DNA from: Brevibacillus reuszeri
GTDB lineage: Bacteria > Bacillota > Bacilli > Brevibacillales > Brevibacillaceae
Assembly (NCBI RefSeq): GCF_001187725.1
Contig: NZ_LGIQ01000001.1
Coordinates: 1-64,000 of the forward strand
Direction: 5' to 3'
DNA: 64,000 nt
In this document: positions 8,512 to 20,228 of the stretch, one piece after another
Position numbering within the stretch: the first letter of the stretch is position 1
Layout of the letters: every line of letters begins with the position of its first letter
Program-made: the position numbers and the translations under genes
Notes under the pieces: generated by a model
Database searches by the model: none
The model's input: the letters and a program-made list of their open reading frames with translations, nothing else
Told to the model about the DNA's origin: nothing

Positions 8512-9240
8512 ATGAACCATACACCCGAACAAGAATACATGAATTGGGAGCATCCAGCTGTGTATCAATATGAAAAAACGATTCCGTTAAAAATCCCGGG
8601 CTATGAGAACCTGTACAAGATAACGAGCCGACTGTTGAGCATGCAAAGAGAGAGCAAGGGCGCAGCAGACATTTTAATCGTTGGTGCAGGTGGTGGTCAG
8701 GAGTGCGTAACGCTTGGTGAGGTTCATGAAGCTTGGACGTTCACGGGAGTCGATCCTTCTTCACGTATGCTGGAGATTGCTGAGCATCGGGTGAAAAAAG
8801 CCGGCTTGGAACAACGAGTGACACTTATTCAGGGCTCAGTCGAAAGCATACTGCCTGATCGACTTTACGATGCGGCGACTTGCATGCTTGTGCTGCACTT
8901 CATACAGGGCCTGGCTGCCAAGCAGGATTTGCTTCGAAAGACAGCAGAGAGGTTGAAACCGGGAGCTCCTCTATTCCTTTCCTCAATCAATGGAGAACCA
9001 GGCACACCCTCTTTTGACCTGCAGATACGGACTTGGGTCAAGCATATGCAGGACAATGGTGTATCCCTGGAGGATACAGCGAGGTTTTCAGATTCTTTCG
9101 GCACTGTGTATGATCCAGTACCGGCAGCACAGGTTCCGGAATTGTTGAAAGAGGCGGGATTTGGGCAGATTTCTTCTTACTTTGGTTCGTATCTTACAGA
9201 TGCGTCGGTGGCAATCCGGGCCGAGGATGAACAGCTATGA
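8512..9240 (+). CDS. Class I SAM-dependent methyltransferase
   Basis: A 242-residue protein with SAM-binding motif I LIVGAGGGQE near residue 58, acidic motif II end FTGVDPSS, motif post-II VTLIQGSVE and motif IV DAATCMLVLHFI. It is a Methyltransf_12/25-type small-molecule methyltransferase of unknown substrate. GGAGGG at 8497-8501 is ten bases from ATG 8512. It is co-transcribed with the truncated ATPase and so probably under the Fur box. The terminator at 9283 ends the unit. Confidence 0.88.
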   Translation: MNHTPEQEYMNWEHPAVYQYEKTIPLKIPGYENLYKITSRLLSMQRESKGAADILIVGAGGGQECVTLGEVHEAWTFTGVDPSSRMLEIAEHRVKKAGLEQRVTLIQGSVESILPDRLYDAATCMLVLHFIQGLAAKQDLLRKTAERLKPGAPLFLSSINGEPGTPSFDLQIRTWVKHMQDNGVSLEDTARFSDSFGTVYDPVPAAQVPELLKEAGFGQISSYFGSYLTDASVAIRAEDEQL

Positions 9241-9282
9241 CGGCATGAACTGCGTTTTTGAAAATCGTAGTGGAAAATCAAA

Positions 9283-9316
9283 AAAGAACCTGGGTATTTT
9301 CACCAGGTTCTTTACT
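9283..9316 (+). terminator. Intrinsic terminator after the methyltransferase
   Basis: An 11-bp stem AAAGAACCTGG / CCAGGTTCTTT with a loop of about nine bases and a short T-rich tail. Confidence 0.8.
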
Positions 9317-9477
9317 ATTGCGCATAAACAGACACGATGATAGAATCAGAATACGACTGTTTTTTTTGTTCTTTGTTTCCTAGGTATAAATATACCATCT
9401 TACATTTTAATTGTACCATGTCGGAAAAACTCATGTCAAATGTTTTTTCTCAATTTCATGGTTAGGAGAGATGTTGA

Positions 9478-12093
<2,616 letters not shown>

Positions 12094-12123
12094 TGGCTGT
12101 ATATGTCTACTACGATAATAGAG

Positions 12124-12165
12124 AAAAGCCTACTCTCGTTTCGAATGAGAAAGTAGGCTTTTTTC
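12124..12165 (+). terminator. Terminator after rph
   Basis: AAAAGCCTAC (12124-12133) pairs with GTAGGCTTTT (12153-12162); T-rich tail. The stem can also act for the minus-strand gene that ends at 12200. Confidence 0.85.
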
Positions 12166-12199
12166 GTTTACATGCCTTCAATTGGCGACTATCCGCCGC

Positions 12200-12634
12200 T
12201 TAGCTTGTAGTCGAGGTAGGGTTCTCTTTATGCAGCAAAATATCTTCAATCGTATAGCTCGCTAACGTGGATTGGAATTTCTGTTCTGCTTTGGAAATGA
12301 TCAAAGAGATAAATAGCTCTGAGCCCGTAGACTGAACAGTCCAATGAGGAGTCGTTTCTGCCGATCCGAGAGCTTGATAGACTTGCAAAACCGTAATCGA
12401 ACGCGGGTCTTCTTCTAAAATGTATCCGCCGTAGCGTCCTCCAAAAGCTTTAACAAGGTCTTCTTTCGCAAGCTTGGCAAGTATTTTACGGACGAAGGTA
12501 GGATCTTCCCCGATCACTTCAGCAATATGATTGCTTTTCACCATGGTTTTTTGCTCTGCCATCCATACCAGAGTTCGCAAGGCAACGTGAAACCATTTCG
12601 GACCCAGATCGCCAGATTGAATCAACAGCTGCAT
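12200..12634 (-). CDS. Rrf2 family transcriptional regulator
   Basis: A 144-residue winged-helix regulator. The DNA-binding part has HVALRTLVWMAEQ, SNHIAEVIGEDPTFVRKILAKLAKEDLVKAFGGRYGGYILE; this wing is typical of Rrf2 proteins. The three Cys that bind an iron-sulfur cluster in IscR/NsrR are absent, so it is a non-cluster member like YwnA/CymR. It is divergent from the HSL-type esterase and shares a 140-bp control region with direct and inverted repeats, so it probably controls the esterase and itself. Confidence 0.9.
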   Translation of the reverse strand: MQLLIQSGDLGPKWFHVALRTLVWMAEQKTMVKSNHIAEVIGEDPTFVRKILAKLAKEDLVKAFGGRYGGYILEEDPRSITVLQVYQALGSAETTPHWTVQSTGSELFISLIISKAEQKFQSTLASYTIEDILLHKENPTSTTS

Positions 12635-12670
12635 GAAATCGTCCTCCTGATTTCAAGTTGGCAAAATAGT

Positions 12671-12741
12671 TAGTATATTTTATTGACTATTATAACATGC
12701 CCTAGTATATTTTAATTGTGACGATTTTATCACAATTAAAA
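12671..12741. promoter_or_regulatory. Divergent control region: promoter, direct repeats and 12-bp inverted repeat
   Basis: For the esterase: TTGACT (12683-12688), 17-base spacer, TATATT (12706-12711). TAGTATATTTTA occurs twice, from 12671 and from 12703. Just after the -10 lies TTTTAATTGTGA (12710-12721) with its exact inverse TCACAATTAAAA (12730-12741), eight bases between. On the minus strand TGTTATAAT gives an extended -10 for the Rrf2 gene. The inverted repeat is placed to block esterase transcription. Confidence 0.75.
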
Positions 12742-12776
12742 TGAATGCGTTTACACACGTAGAGGAGGAATGGGTT

Positions 12777-13718
12777 ATGGAAGAGAGAGTGCATCCAGAG
12801 TTGCGTACGATGTTGTCTGTAATGCCAGAAATGAATTTCGACAGAGAGAATCTCGTAGCAATGAGAAATTCGATGGATGATATGTTCGTGGGTGCACCGC
12901 AAAATCCAAACCTCTCCATAGCAGATCAGTTTGTACTCGCGGCAGATGGAGAATACCAGATACCTGTCAGAGTTTACAAGCCTCGCGTTAGCAATGAGAC
13001 GCTTCCCGGTATTCTCTATATTCACGGTGGCGGATACATTGTTGGAAGTGTAAAAACATTCGATGCCACATGCCAGGAAATAGCTGCTGATCTGGCTAGT
13101 GTGGTTGTTTCGGTTGATTATCGTCTGGCTCCTGAGCATCCGTATCCGATTCCCGTTGAGGACTGCTATTCGGCACTTCTGTGGTTTGCAGCAAATGCTG
13201 AAGAGATGGGGGTAGATCCTGCTCGCATTGCGGTAGTTGGGGCCAGTGCTGGCGGTGGTTTGACTGCCGCTGTTTCATTGCTGGCAAGAGATCGGAATGG
13301 CCCAGTCATTGCTTTTCAGATGCCGTTGTACCCCATGATTGATGATCGACATATCACCATTTCCAGTAATGAAATTACAGATAATCGTGTGTGGAATACA
13401 AAGTTTAACCGACAGGGCTGGGAAATGTATTTGGGTGAGCAGGCAGGTACAGAGATTTCTCCTTACGCGGCTCCAGCACGTGCGACCGATTTTTCACGGC
13501 TACCTTCGACCTATACATGTATTGGAGATCTGGATCCTTTCCGCGACGAAACGATTGAATTCGTGCGAAAGCTTACAGAGGCGCACGTGCCTGTAGAGTT
13601 TCATTTATACCCGGGATGCTTCCACGGCTTTGAGCTAATCGTGCCAAATGCGTCTATTAGCAGGCAGGCGAGACAGGCGTACTATGAAGCATTGAAGCGC
13701 GCCCTGCATAACCGTTGA
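12777..13718 (+). CDS. HSL-type alpha/beta hydrolase (esterase)
   Basis: A 313-residue member of the hormone-sensitive-lipase family (alpha/beta hydrolase 3). It has the oxyanion motif HGGGYIVG, nucleophile elbow GASAGGG, acid in GDLDPFRDE and His in CFHGFE. ATG 12777 is taken as start because GAGGAGG is eight bases upstream; the ATG at 12741 lies inside the operator. A close paralogue, very similar through the HGGGY, SVDYRLAPEHPYP and DLDPFRDETIE-like blocks, is encoded at 52261-53199. It is divergent from the Rrf2 regulator, which probably senses its substrate or a related stress. Confidence 0.92.
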   Translation: MEERVHPELRTMLSVMPEMNFDRENLVAMRNSMDDMFVGAPQNPNLSIADQFVLAADGEYQIPVRVYKPRVSNETLPGILYIHGGGYIVGSVKTFDATCQEIAADLASVVVSVDYRLAPEHPYPIPVEDCYSALLWFAANAEEMGVDPARIAVVGASAGGGLTAAVSLLARDRNGPVIAFQMPLYPMIDDRHITISSNEITDNRVWNTKFNRQGWEMYLGEQAGTEISPYAAPARATDFSRLPSTYTCIGDLDPFRDETIEFVRKLTEAHVPVEFHLYPGCFHGFELIVPNASISRQARQAYYEALKRALHNR

Positions 13719-13761
13719 TTGCACAAATGATTCCGTTCTAAAAAGCGCTGAGAAATTCATT

Positions 13762-13795
13762 AAAAGCATTAGCCTAAACAGCTAATGCTTTTTTG
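13762..13795 (+). terminator. Terminator after the esterase
   Basis: Perfect stem AAAAGCATTAGC / GCTAATGCTTTT (13762-13773 and 13781-13792) with a seven-base loop and T-run. Confidence 0.9.
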
Positions 13796-13851
13796 GTGAA
13801 TGGAACTTGAACGCAACGGGGACTGAACCTGAGGAGCTTTTCGTGACCGAT

Positions 13852-14556
13852 TCAATCAGGTTTAATCCTTCTCAGATTGATTGAAGACAGGACATCATCA
13901 TTCAATGCCGAAGCCAAATCCAAATCATAGCTAGAGCCTAACCAATAGTCACCAAAACGCTCCATGACCAGTACGTCCCCGCATCGGTAGAAGGCATGAG
14001 AAGGCCCATCTTCTTTGGGGCTAACATAGAATCCATTTAGCCATACGGTTTCAATCGGTTTATCAAATAACATCTGTATATTTTCCAATGTTCCTTCTAT
14101 GAAAAAAAGATGCTTGCAGCCAAAAACAACCTCCTGTAAACAAAAGCTTTTCAGAAAATGATAGAGAGAGTCATTTACGCTGATATGTCCCTCTGGATGG
14201 TCATCCCAAAGTAAATGCTCGTCGCAGTAAACAGGAGAATCGTCATTGCCCGCCTCCACTTGGCAAGTCCAGTTTGCCTGATTTTCCTCAAGAAATGTAA
14301 TCTTGTCCTGATCCTTCTTCAATCGCTCTACTGAATAAAGACAATCCTGCTGTTGAAATATCTCTGGAGAGTTCCCGAGGTGATCGTCCGAACCATCTTT
14401 CCAGCGCCCTGCAAACGCGTATAATTCCTGCAACGCCTTTGGCAGATAAGCGGGAATCTCGTCTACAGGCACACCGTAGGAGCTATCATAATTTCCGTAC
14501 CAACTGATTAAAAAATCCTTCAGATCGTCCAGTTGATTTGTATCTTTCAGCAGCAT
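13852..14556 (-). CDS. SMI1/KNR4 (SUKH)-like protein
   Basis: A 234-residue soluble acidic protein. The first third (IPAYLPKALQELYAFAGRW ... IFQQQDCLYSVERLK ... ITFLEENQANWTCQVE) follows the SUKH pattern: a proline-led helix, a short loop and the tryptophan-containing strand FLEENQ-W. SUKH proteins often serve as immunity proteins to secreted nuclease toxins, but no toxin gene adjoins this one. It is monocistronic with a good AGGAGG site. Function not assigned beyond the fold. Confidence 0.65.
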   Translation of the reverse strand: MLLKDTNQLDDLKDFLISWYGNYDSSYGVPVDEIPAYLPKALQELYAFAGRWKDGSDDHLGNSPEIFQQQDCLYSVERLKKDQDKITFLEENQANWTCQVEAGNDDSPVYCDEHLLWDDHPEGHISVNDSLYHFLKSFCLQEVVFGCKHLFFIEGTLENIQMLFDKPIETVWLNGFYVSPKEDGPSHAFYRCGDVLVMERFGDYWLGSSYDLDLASALNDDVLSSINLRRIKPD

Positions 14557-14887
14557 TGCAATACCTCCTGGTTGTCCCTGTTATTAGAAAGCCCAGTTTT
14601 ACGCCCTAATTTTCTTTCTGAAATACTACTACGGGAAATTATCTGATTTCCAGTACTAGTTTTGCTTTCGTCGGTTTTTCTTGCCTAGACCTATGTCTGT
14701 GCCTGCGGCAATAAGCTTTCTCAGGTGACCAAGTGGTTAGGATTGGTATTTGTTGTAACTCCCTTATGCTAGGATATGGAAAGGAAGGTTCGCACTTCAT
14801 CCTCACGACATAACTAGAAGAGAGGCAAGGTGGATCGTCGATTAGCGAAGCTTTCTAAACTTTTTGATTAGATAGGAGGAATGGAGA
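14557..14887 (+). other. Intergenic region upstream of the serine hydrolase
   Basis: About 330 bases without a gene. A possible promoter TTGTAACTCCCTTATGCTAGGATA lies near 14751-14775. ACCAAGTGGTTAG at 14728-14740 resembles half of a palindrome found at 51132-51145. Confidence 0.4.
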
Positions 14888-16030
14888 ATGAGGAAGAGAT
14901 TTTGGATTGCAGCGTTGGTGTTTGTTTTTATTTTTACATTTCATTTTGGAAGCGCTTACGCAGCGGAAGAGCAGGCCGACTTTTCAGTTGAGGACGATCC
15001 GATTGCTCAATTCTTAAAGGAGAATCCTGACAGAACTTCCCTGTATGTCATTCGCAATGGGGATAAGGTGATCGATTATAACTCGAATCGAGCTATGACC
15101 CTCGCGAGTACCTCAAAATTGATCGTTGCACTAGAGTTCGCCAAGCAGGCGGCCAAAGGAAAGATCAATCCTTCGAAAAAGGTGTCGTTGGATGATCTGG
15201 CGCTGTTCTACGTGCCGGGTAGTGATGGCAATGCCCACGAAACTTGGTTACAGGATATCGAGGCACGTCAAGTGGTTCAGAATGGCAAAGTCACCTTGCA
15301 GGAAGTTGCAAAAGGAATGATTAAGTATAGCTCCAACGCCAACACAGAGTATTTGTTGATGCTTCTTGGTATTGATAACGTCAACGATAATCTGGACGAT
15401 TTGAACTTTAATAAGCATGAGAAGTTTTTCCCTTCCTATGCATCCATCATCTTTGTACCCTACTCCATAATGTCTACTCTGGATCCTGAATTACCATTCG
15501 CTGATAGGGTCAATCTTGTCAAAGCTGAGCTCAGTAATATGTCGAAGAAGAATTTCATCGCAGAGGCAAACAAAGTATTCAAAATATTGCAAAGAGATAA
15601 ATCTGGTTCTTATAAAGAAAAGGTAATGGAAGATCTATTTCCGTGGTATGATTCGGAAATTAACGACTTGATTGTGGCACGTCTACCTAAGGGAACAACG
15701 AAAGAGTATGCGACCTTAATGAACAAAATCAACAGCAGAAGCTACCTCTCGAATAAGGTTCAAAAGGAATTAGATGCGGTCATTGAGAACCCGTTGAAAC
15801 CTGATAGTCCATTTACTCACATTGGCTCAAAAGGTGGAAGTACAGCAAAAGTACTTACTTTTTCCTTTTACTCCACTGACAAAAATGGGAACAAGATAGA
15901 GCTGGCTCTTTTTAATAAGGATCTAACGAAAGCGGAGTTTCAGCAAATTGCCCAAAATTTAAATGTATTTTTGTTAGAACGGGTGCAGGATGAGGAGTTT
16001 TTAGATGATCTAAAGCAATATTTGGAATAG
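14888..16030 (+). CDS. Secreted serine hydrolase, class A beta-lactamase-like fold
   Basis: A 380-residue protein with a classical signal peptide (MRKRFW, hydrophobic core, cleavage after GSAYA). The penicillin-recognising motifs are visible: SxxK as S-T-S-K (about 74-77), SSN in IKYSSNANTEYLL, and KGGST near 320 in place of KTG. These place it in the beta-lactamase-2/serine hydrolase family, but it is longer than a true beta-lactamase because of a helical insertion (about 190-290). It lacks the usual class A omega-loop ExxLN, so I do not call it a resistance enzyme. It lies 48 bases upstream of an M42 peptidase and may be co-transcribed. Confidence 0.82.
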   Translation: MRKRFWIAALVFVFIFTFHFGSAYAAEEQADFSVEDDPIAQFLKENPDRTSLYVIRNGDKVIDYNSNRAMTLASTSKLIVALEFAKQAAKGKINPSKKVSLDDLALFYVPGSDGNAHETWLQDIEARQVVQNGKVTLQEVAKGMIKYSSNANTEYLLMLLGIDNVNDNLDDLNFNKHEKFFPSYASIIFVPYSIMSTLDPELPFADRVNLVKAELSNMSKKNFIAEANKVFKILQRDKSGSYKEKVMEDLFPWYDSEINDLIVARLPKGTTKEYATLMNKINSRSYLSNKVQKELDAVIENPLKPDSPFTHIGSKGGSTAKVLTFSFYSTDKNGNKIELALFNKDLTKAEFQQIAQNLNVFLLERVQDEEFLDDLKQYLE

Positions 16031-16078
16031 AACAAATAGTGAACTAGTAGCACTACAATAGATAAAGGGGGAGAACGG

Positions 16079-17158
16079 TTGAGTGAGTGGGTACAGATTT
16101 TAAAGGAGCTGTCAGAGGCGTCAGGAGTTCCTGGACAAGAGCAGGAAGTACGGGAACTGATGCGCACCTATTTGGAGCCTTACACAGAAGAGTTATCCAC
16201 CGATAATCTGGGAAGCATCGTTGGTAGAAAAACGGGGATAGCGGGCGGACCGAAAGTCATGCTGATGGGACATATGGATGAGGTAGGTTTTATGGTGTCT
16301 CGTGTCACCAAGACTGGGTTTATCCTCTTCCAAACGCTTGGAGGCTGGTCGCCTCAGGTGCTTTTGGCACAGCGTGTGATGATTAAAACACGCAAAGGTG
16401 ACATTGTCGGAGTCATTGGTTCAAAGCCGCCGCATGTTTCAACTGCCAGCGATAAGGCAAAAGTGGTCGAAATTATGGAAATGTATATCGATATTGGAGC
16501 AGCTAGTGCAGACCATGTCAAAGAATTGGGCATTCGTCCCGGCGATCCGATCGTCCCCATTTGTCCCTTTACGGTGATGGCCAACGACCAGATGTATATG
16601 GGCAAAGCCTTTGATAATCGAGGAGGTTGTCTGGCAGCGATTGAACTGGTAAAAAGCCTGCAAGCTGTCGAGCATCCAAACGTTGTTTTCGCAGGCGCCA
16701 CCGTGCAGGAGGAAGTGGGACTTCGCGGTTCGGGAACGAGTACAACCATGATTGGACCGGATCTGTTTATTGCTTTAGAGACAGGCATGGCGTTAGATAC
16801 TCCTGGTCTTGCTGATTCACCGTATTTACCGGAGATTAAATGCGGAGGGGGACCAGTAATTGCGCTGTATGACAAAACACTTGTACCGAATACGAAATTG
16901 CGAGACTTGCTGTTTGATACCGCGGAAGAAGAAGGAATCCCCTATCAGTACGGAGCGGCTCCGGGTGCTGGAACTGATGCTGGCGCGGCCCATCTGACTG
17001 GTATAGGAGTTCCTTCGATTGTGATCGCGATCCCGGCGCGTTATATACACAGCCATGCTTCGATTCTTCATCATGATGATGTCGAGTACACAGTGAAATT
17101 ACTGGTGGCGCTTATCAAAAAGCTGGATCAAAAAACGGTCGATTGGATCAAATCGTAA
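16079..17158 (+). CDS. M42 family metallo-aminopeptidase
   Basis: A 359-residue cytosolic dinuclear metallopeptidase of the glutamyl aminopeptidase/endoglucanase M family (YsdC/FrvX/PepA type). Metal and catalytic motifs: GHMDEVGF, FDNRGGC, ATVQEEVGLRG, ALETGMA and the late His in RYIHSHASILHHDD. Such enzymes form dodecamers that trim peptides. It starts at TTG 16079 behind AAAGGGGGAG. The C-terminus is complete. Confidence 0.92.
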   Translation: MSEWVQILKELSEASGVPGQEQEVRELMRTYLEPYTEELSTDNLGSIVGRKTGIAGGPKVMLMGHMDEVGFMVSRVTKTGFILFQTLGGWSPQVLLAQRVMIKTRKGDIVGVIGSKPPHVSTASDKAKVVEIMEMYIDIGAASADHVKELGIRPGDPIVPICPFTVMANDQMYMGKAFDNRGGCLAAIELVKSLQAVEHPNVVFAGATVQEEVGLRGSGTSTTMIGPDLFIALETGMALDTPGLADSPYLPEIKCGGGPVIALYDKTLVPNTKLRDLLFDTAEEEGIPYQYGAAPGAGTDAGAAHLTGIGVPSIVIAIPARYIHSHASILHHDDVEYTVKLLVALIKKLDQKTVDWIKS

Positions 17159-17326
17159 TCAGCCGGAAGATGGAAACGTCAGATAGATTGTGATACAATT
17201 TTGGGCGAGCAAAGACTAATGATTCGGGGCAGGCCACTACGGATGCCCTTTTTTGAGTATAGCTTGGGGCAGAATTATTCAAGGTATGAGGATGAACAGC
17301 CAATTTTTATGAAGGAGAAGCATTCG

Positions 17327-18121
17327 ATGATACGAACCTTTGAACCTATACATGCTCTACAAAAGATAGTGGACTATATTTGGGTCGTAGACTTCGACTT
17401 GCTCTCTGCGGACAACAGAGAAGATGTCATTATGCCGCTTGGGCATATCAATATCATTTTTAATTATGCTTCTGATTATTGGCTGGCCGGAGATGATCAG
17501 GAAATGGTGATCCCCAATAAGGTCGTAATTGGTCAAATGAAAAGGGCGAAGCATGTTCGATATGGACAGCAGCTGTATCAAATCGGGATTTCGTTAACTC
17601 CGTTAGGGTATATTCAATTGTTTCATGTGCCCAGCCTTGAAATAACAGAGCGATTCGTACAGGCAAGTGATGTAGATCCTGATTTAGATGAGCTGTACCG
17701 AGTGATGATGGGGTCTAAAGATGTGGAACAACATATTTCAGAAATGAATCATTATTTGTTGCATAAATTGATGATGAACCAGAAGGATACGGATCGCATA
17801 GAGCAAATGCTGGCATATGTAGAACAAGAGGATGAAAACTTGAACATTACAAGCATGGCAAAATATTTTGGTGTATCCATAAGTACGTTGGAGCGATTCT
17901 TCAAAAAACAAATCGGATTGACCCCAAAGGTGTATGGGGATATTGTGAAGTTCAGAAAGCATGTTGAGAATGAATGCTTGAGGAAGGATATACAGTATCA
18001 TTATTATGATCAGTCTCATTTGATCAAAACATGCAAAAGATTTGCGGGAAAAACGGTCAAAGAGTTAGAAAAGCTTCCACTTGAATTAACTCTTTGTTAT
18101 CTATGGCATGGCAAAAAATGA
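17327..18121 (+). CDS. AraC family transcriptional regulator
   Basis: A 264-residue regulator. The N-terminal region (HALQKIVDYIWVVDFD ... VIMPLGHINIIFNY) is the DUF6597-type domain that precedes AraC helices; the C-terminal part (about 180-264) is the two-helix-turn-helix domain with LNITSMAKYFGVSISTLERFFKKQIGLTPKVYGDIVKFRK and YHYYDQSHLIKTCKRFAGKTVKEL. ATG 17327 is chosen for AAGGAG spacing; the frame is open upstream to 17201 without a ribosome site. A small membrane protein gene follows and may be its target. Confidence 0.88.
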   Translation: MIRTFEPIHALQKIVDYIWVVDFDLLSADNREDVIMPLGHINIIFNYASDYWLAGDDQEMVIPNKVVIGQMKRAKHVRYGQQLYQIGISLTPLGYIQLFHVPSLEITERFVQASDVDPDLDELYRVMMGSKDVEQHISEMNHYLLHKLMMNQKDTDRIEQMLAYVEQEDENLNITSMAKYFGVSISTLERFFKKQIGLTPKVYGDIVKFRKHVENECLRKDIQYHYYDQSHLIKTCKRFAGKTVKELEKLPLELTLCYLWHGKK

Positions 18122-18214
18122 TGAGCATCTACCACGATGCTGATTTTTTACAATACGAATCCTTTCTTTCCAGCTAAGCTTGAGACACACGAATGGATGA
18201 GAGGAAGGATAACG

Positions 18215-18604
18215 ATGCAGGATATCATGATCATGGCAAGTTTGCTTGTGTTTTTAAATGTAACCTTATTGACGATATTGGTTCCAGGGGGACCGATAGA
18301 AAATAGAGATTTCTCAAATTTAAAAGGCGGGGTTTTTTGGGGATTTAATCTGTTCCTTATCTCCCTAGGAATCATTTCTTTTATAACGTGTTATCTCTTG
18401 TTGATTTCACATCCTAATGCCATTTTCATCACACAAGTGATCGCAGTATTATACTTTATCGTCTACGCTGTCGACTTGGCTGGTATTTTTCCAAAATCAC
18501 CGACGAAAATGTCTACGGCTCTCATGCTTCTCGAAATTATCAACACGACAATGGCTATATTTCTCTTTCTCTTTGTGACGGCGATTGGTCATGTCAGTTC
18601 ATGA
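18215..18604 (+). CDS. Small membrane protein, four predicted helices
   Basis: A 129-residue hydrophobic protein with four membrane segments (IMIMASLLVFLNVTLLTILV, WGFNLFLISLGIISFITCYLLLI, FITQVIAVLYFIVYAVDLAGIF, LEIINTTMAIFLFLFVTAIG). It follows the AraC regulator by 93 bases and ends at a terminator. Start at 18215 (MQDIMIM) by the GAGGAAGG site. I do not recognise a family. Confidence 0.7.
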   Translation: MQDIMIMASLLVFLNVTLLTILVPGGPIENRDFSNLKGGVFWGFNLFLISLGIISFITCYLLLISHPNAIFITQVIAVLYFIVYAVDLAGIFPKSPTKMSTALMLLEIINTTMAIFLFLFVTAIGHVSS

Positions 18605-18627
18605 AGATGAGAGGCAATACTACAAAG

Positions 18628-18672
18628 GAACCACCGAAGGATGAAAAATCCAGCACGGTGGTTCTTTTTTTC
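18628..18672 (+). terminator. Terminator after the small membrane protein
   Basis: GAACCACCG-type stem (18628-18636 with 18656-18664) and a run of seven T. Confidence 0.85.
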
Positions 18673-18713
18673 TCCCTTCTTCCATGCCATCATTATAGAG
18701 GGGGCGATGAAGG

Positions 18714-20228
18714 ATGTTCCAGGATTTCAAGCTCGTCAGTGACCGGCCGGTCGTGATACAAGTGAAAGAATACGTCAAACGTTTAATCATAAAAGGTGCG
18801 CTTCAGGCGGATCAGAAGCTGCCCTCCACGCGTGAAATGAGCGGTCTTTTGAAGGTGAGCCGCAATACAGTCATTGCAGCTTATGAAGGACTGGAGGATG
18901 ACGGGTATACGTATGCGGTTCCCGGCAAAGGCAGTTATGTAGCTGCTATGGTGGGCCATTTGGCAGCAGATAACGGAGAAGGTGTCGGCTCCACCGCATG
19001 GCAGATCGATTGGAAAGCGAGAATGAACGATTATGCTGTATCCGCTGTAGATCTGGATGTGATGAAGCAGGGCATTCGCGCCAAAAAAGGAACTATCTCG
19101 TTTACAAGCATCGCTCCGGATGAACAGCTGTTTGATTTGGGCGATGTAAGGCGAGCCTTTTTGGACCGGATGGCGATCGAAGGGCAGACGCTGCTCAACT
19201 ACGGCTATGCAAAGGGCTACAAGCCTTTGATCGATTATTTGATGTGTTATATGGAGAACAAGGGCGTCGATATAACCGGCAAGGATATGCTGATTACAAG
19301 CGGGTTTACAGAAGGCTTTGACATGGTGCTGTCAGCACTGCGACCTTCTGCGCGCCGTGGGGCAGCCATTTGTGAAAATCCGACCCATCATACCGCGATC
19401 AAAAATTTGAAGCTGCAAGGGTTTGAAATTACCGGCATTCCAATGGAGCGTGACGGTATAGATGTGGAGCAACTCGAGGCCGTATTGCAAACGCAGACAA
19501 ACAGCTTCGATCTGGCTTATTTGACACCTTCCTATCACAACCCGACTGGCATTGTCTTGTCGCCAGAGAAACGCAGTGCCGTGATGAAATTAATGAGGCG
19601 CTATCAAATTCCGGTGATCGAGGATGGATTTAATGAGGAGCTGCGCTACTCGGGAGCCCATGTTGCCCCTTTAATAGCAACAGTAGGGCAAGGGAATGGA
19701 GTCATCTATATTGGCAGCTTCTCAAAAGTTCTATTTCCGGGCTTGCGAGTAGGCTGGGTGCTTGGAGATCGAGCATTGATCGATGCGCTTGAAAGCATCA
19801 AGCGTGCACGAACGATTCATACCTCAACCATTGATCAGTCGATTTTATACCAATATTTTCTGAATGGAAATTTCGATAAGTATGTAAAAAAAGCACGTGC
19901 AGAGTACAAGCGCAAATATGAGCTCACGAGGGCGTGCTGCGAGGCCCATCTCCCAGAGGCGCAGCTGTCTGGCGATGGGGGACTGCATTTGTTCCTCACC
20001 TTTCCGGCGGGAGTAAATACACGCCAGCTGCTTGAAGCTTGCACAAAACAGGGCGTTATTTTTACACCGGGAGACAAGTTTTTTATTCAAGAAGGCGAAG
20101 GGACGAATACATTGCGGCTTGGTTTTTCCCGCGTAACGGATGAAAATATCGAGCGGGGTATTCAAATCATTGGCAATCAGGCGAGTAGCCTTCTACAGAC
20201 AGAAAAGAAAAATGAGGTGTCATCGTGA
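18714..20228 (+). CDS. ddlR: MocR/GabR-type PLP-dependent regulator of ddl (DdlR)
   Basis: A 504-residue fusion of a GntR winged helix (about 1-75: LPSTREMSGLLKVSRNTVIAAYEGLEDDGY, wing VPGKGSYV) and a class I aminotransferase-like domain. The PLP lysine is in GSFSKVLFPGLRVGW (about 338) and the pyridine-binding Asp is in VIEDGFNEELRY. The stop overlaps the GTG start of the D-Ala-D-Ala ligase gene by four bases. A MocR protein of this build directly next to ddl is the arrangement of DdlR described in Brevibacillus brevis, where it activates ddl; this identification rests on context and architecture. DdlR is expected to sense PLP and D-alanine-related ligands. Confidence 0.9.
   Translation: MFQDFKLVSDRPVVIQVKEYVKRLIIKGALQADQKLPSTREMSGLLKVSRNTVIAAYEGLEDDGYTYAVPGKGSYVAAMVGHLAADNGEGVGSTAWQIDWKARMNDYAVSAVDLDVMKQGIRAKKGTISFTSIAPDEQLFDLGDVRRAFLDRMAIEGQTLLNYGYAKGYKPLIDYLMCYMENKGVDITGKDMLITSGFTEGFDMVLSALRPSARRGAAICENPTHHTAIKNLKLQGFEITGIPMERDGIDVEQLEAVLQTQTNSFDLAYLTPSYHNPTGIVLSPEKRSAVMKLMRRYQIPVIEDGFNEELRYSGAHVAPLIATVGQGNGVIYIGSFSKVLFPGLRVGWVLGDRALIDALESIKRARTIHTSTIDQSILYQYFLNGNFDKYVKKARAEYKRKYELTRACCEAHLPEAQLSGDGGLHLFLTFPAGVNTRQLLEACTKQGVIFTPGDKFFIQEGEGTNTLRLGFSRVTDENIERGIQIIGNQASSLLQTEKKNEVSS

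Noticed and set aside
14888..16030. Class A beta-lactamase resistance gene
   Set aside because: The protein is too long, the ExxLN loop is not seen and the KTG box is KGG; reported as a serine hydrolase instead.
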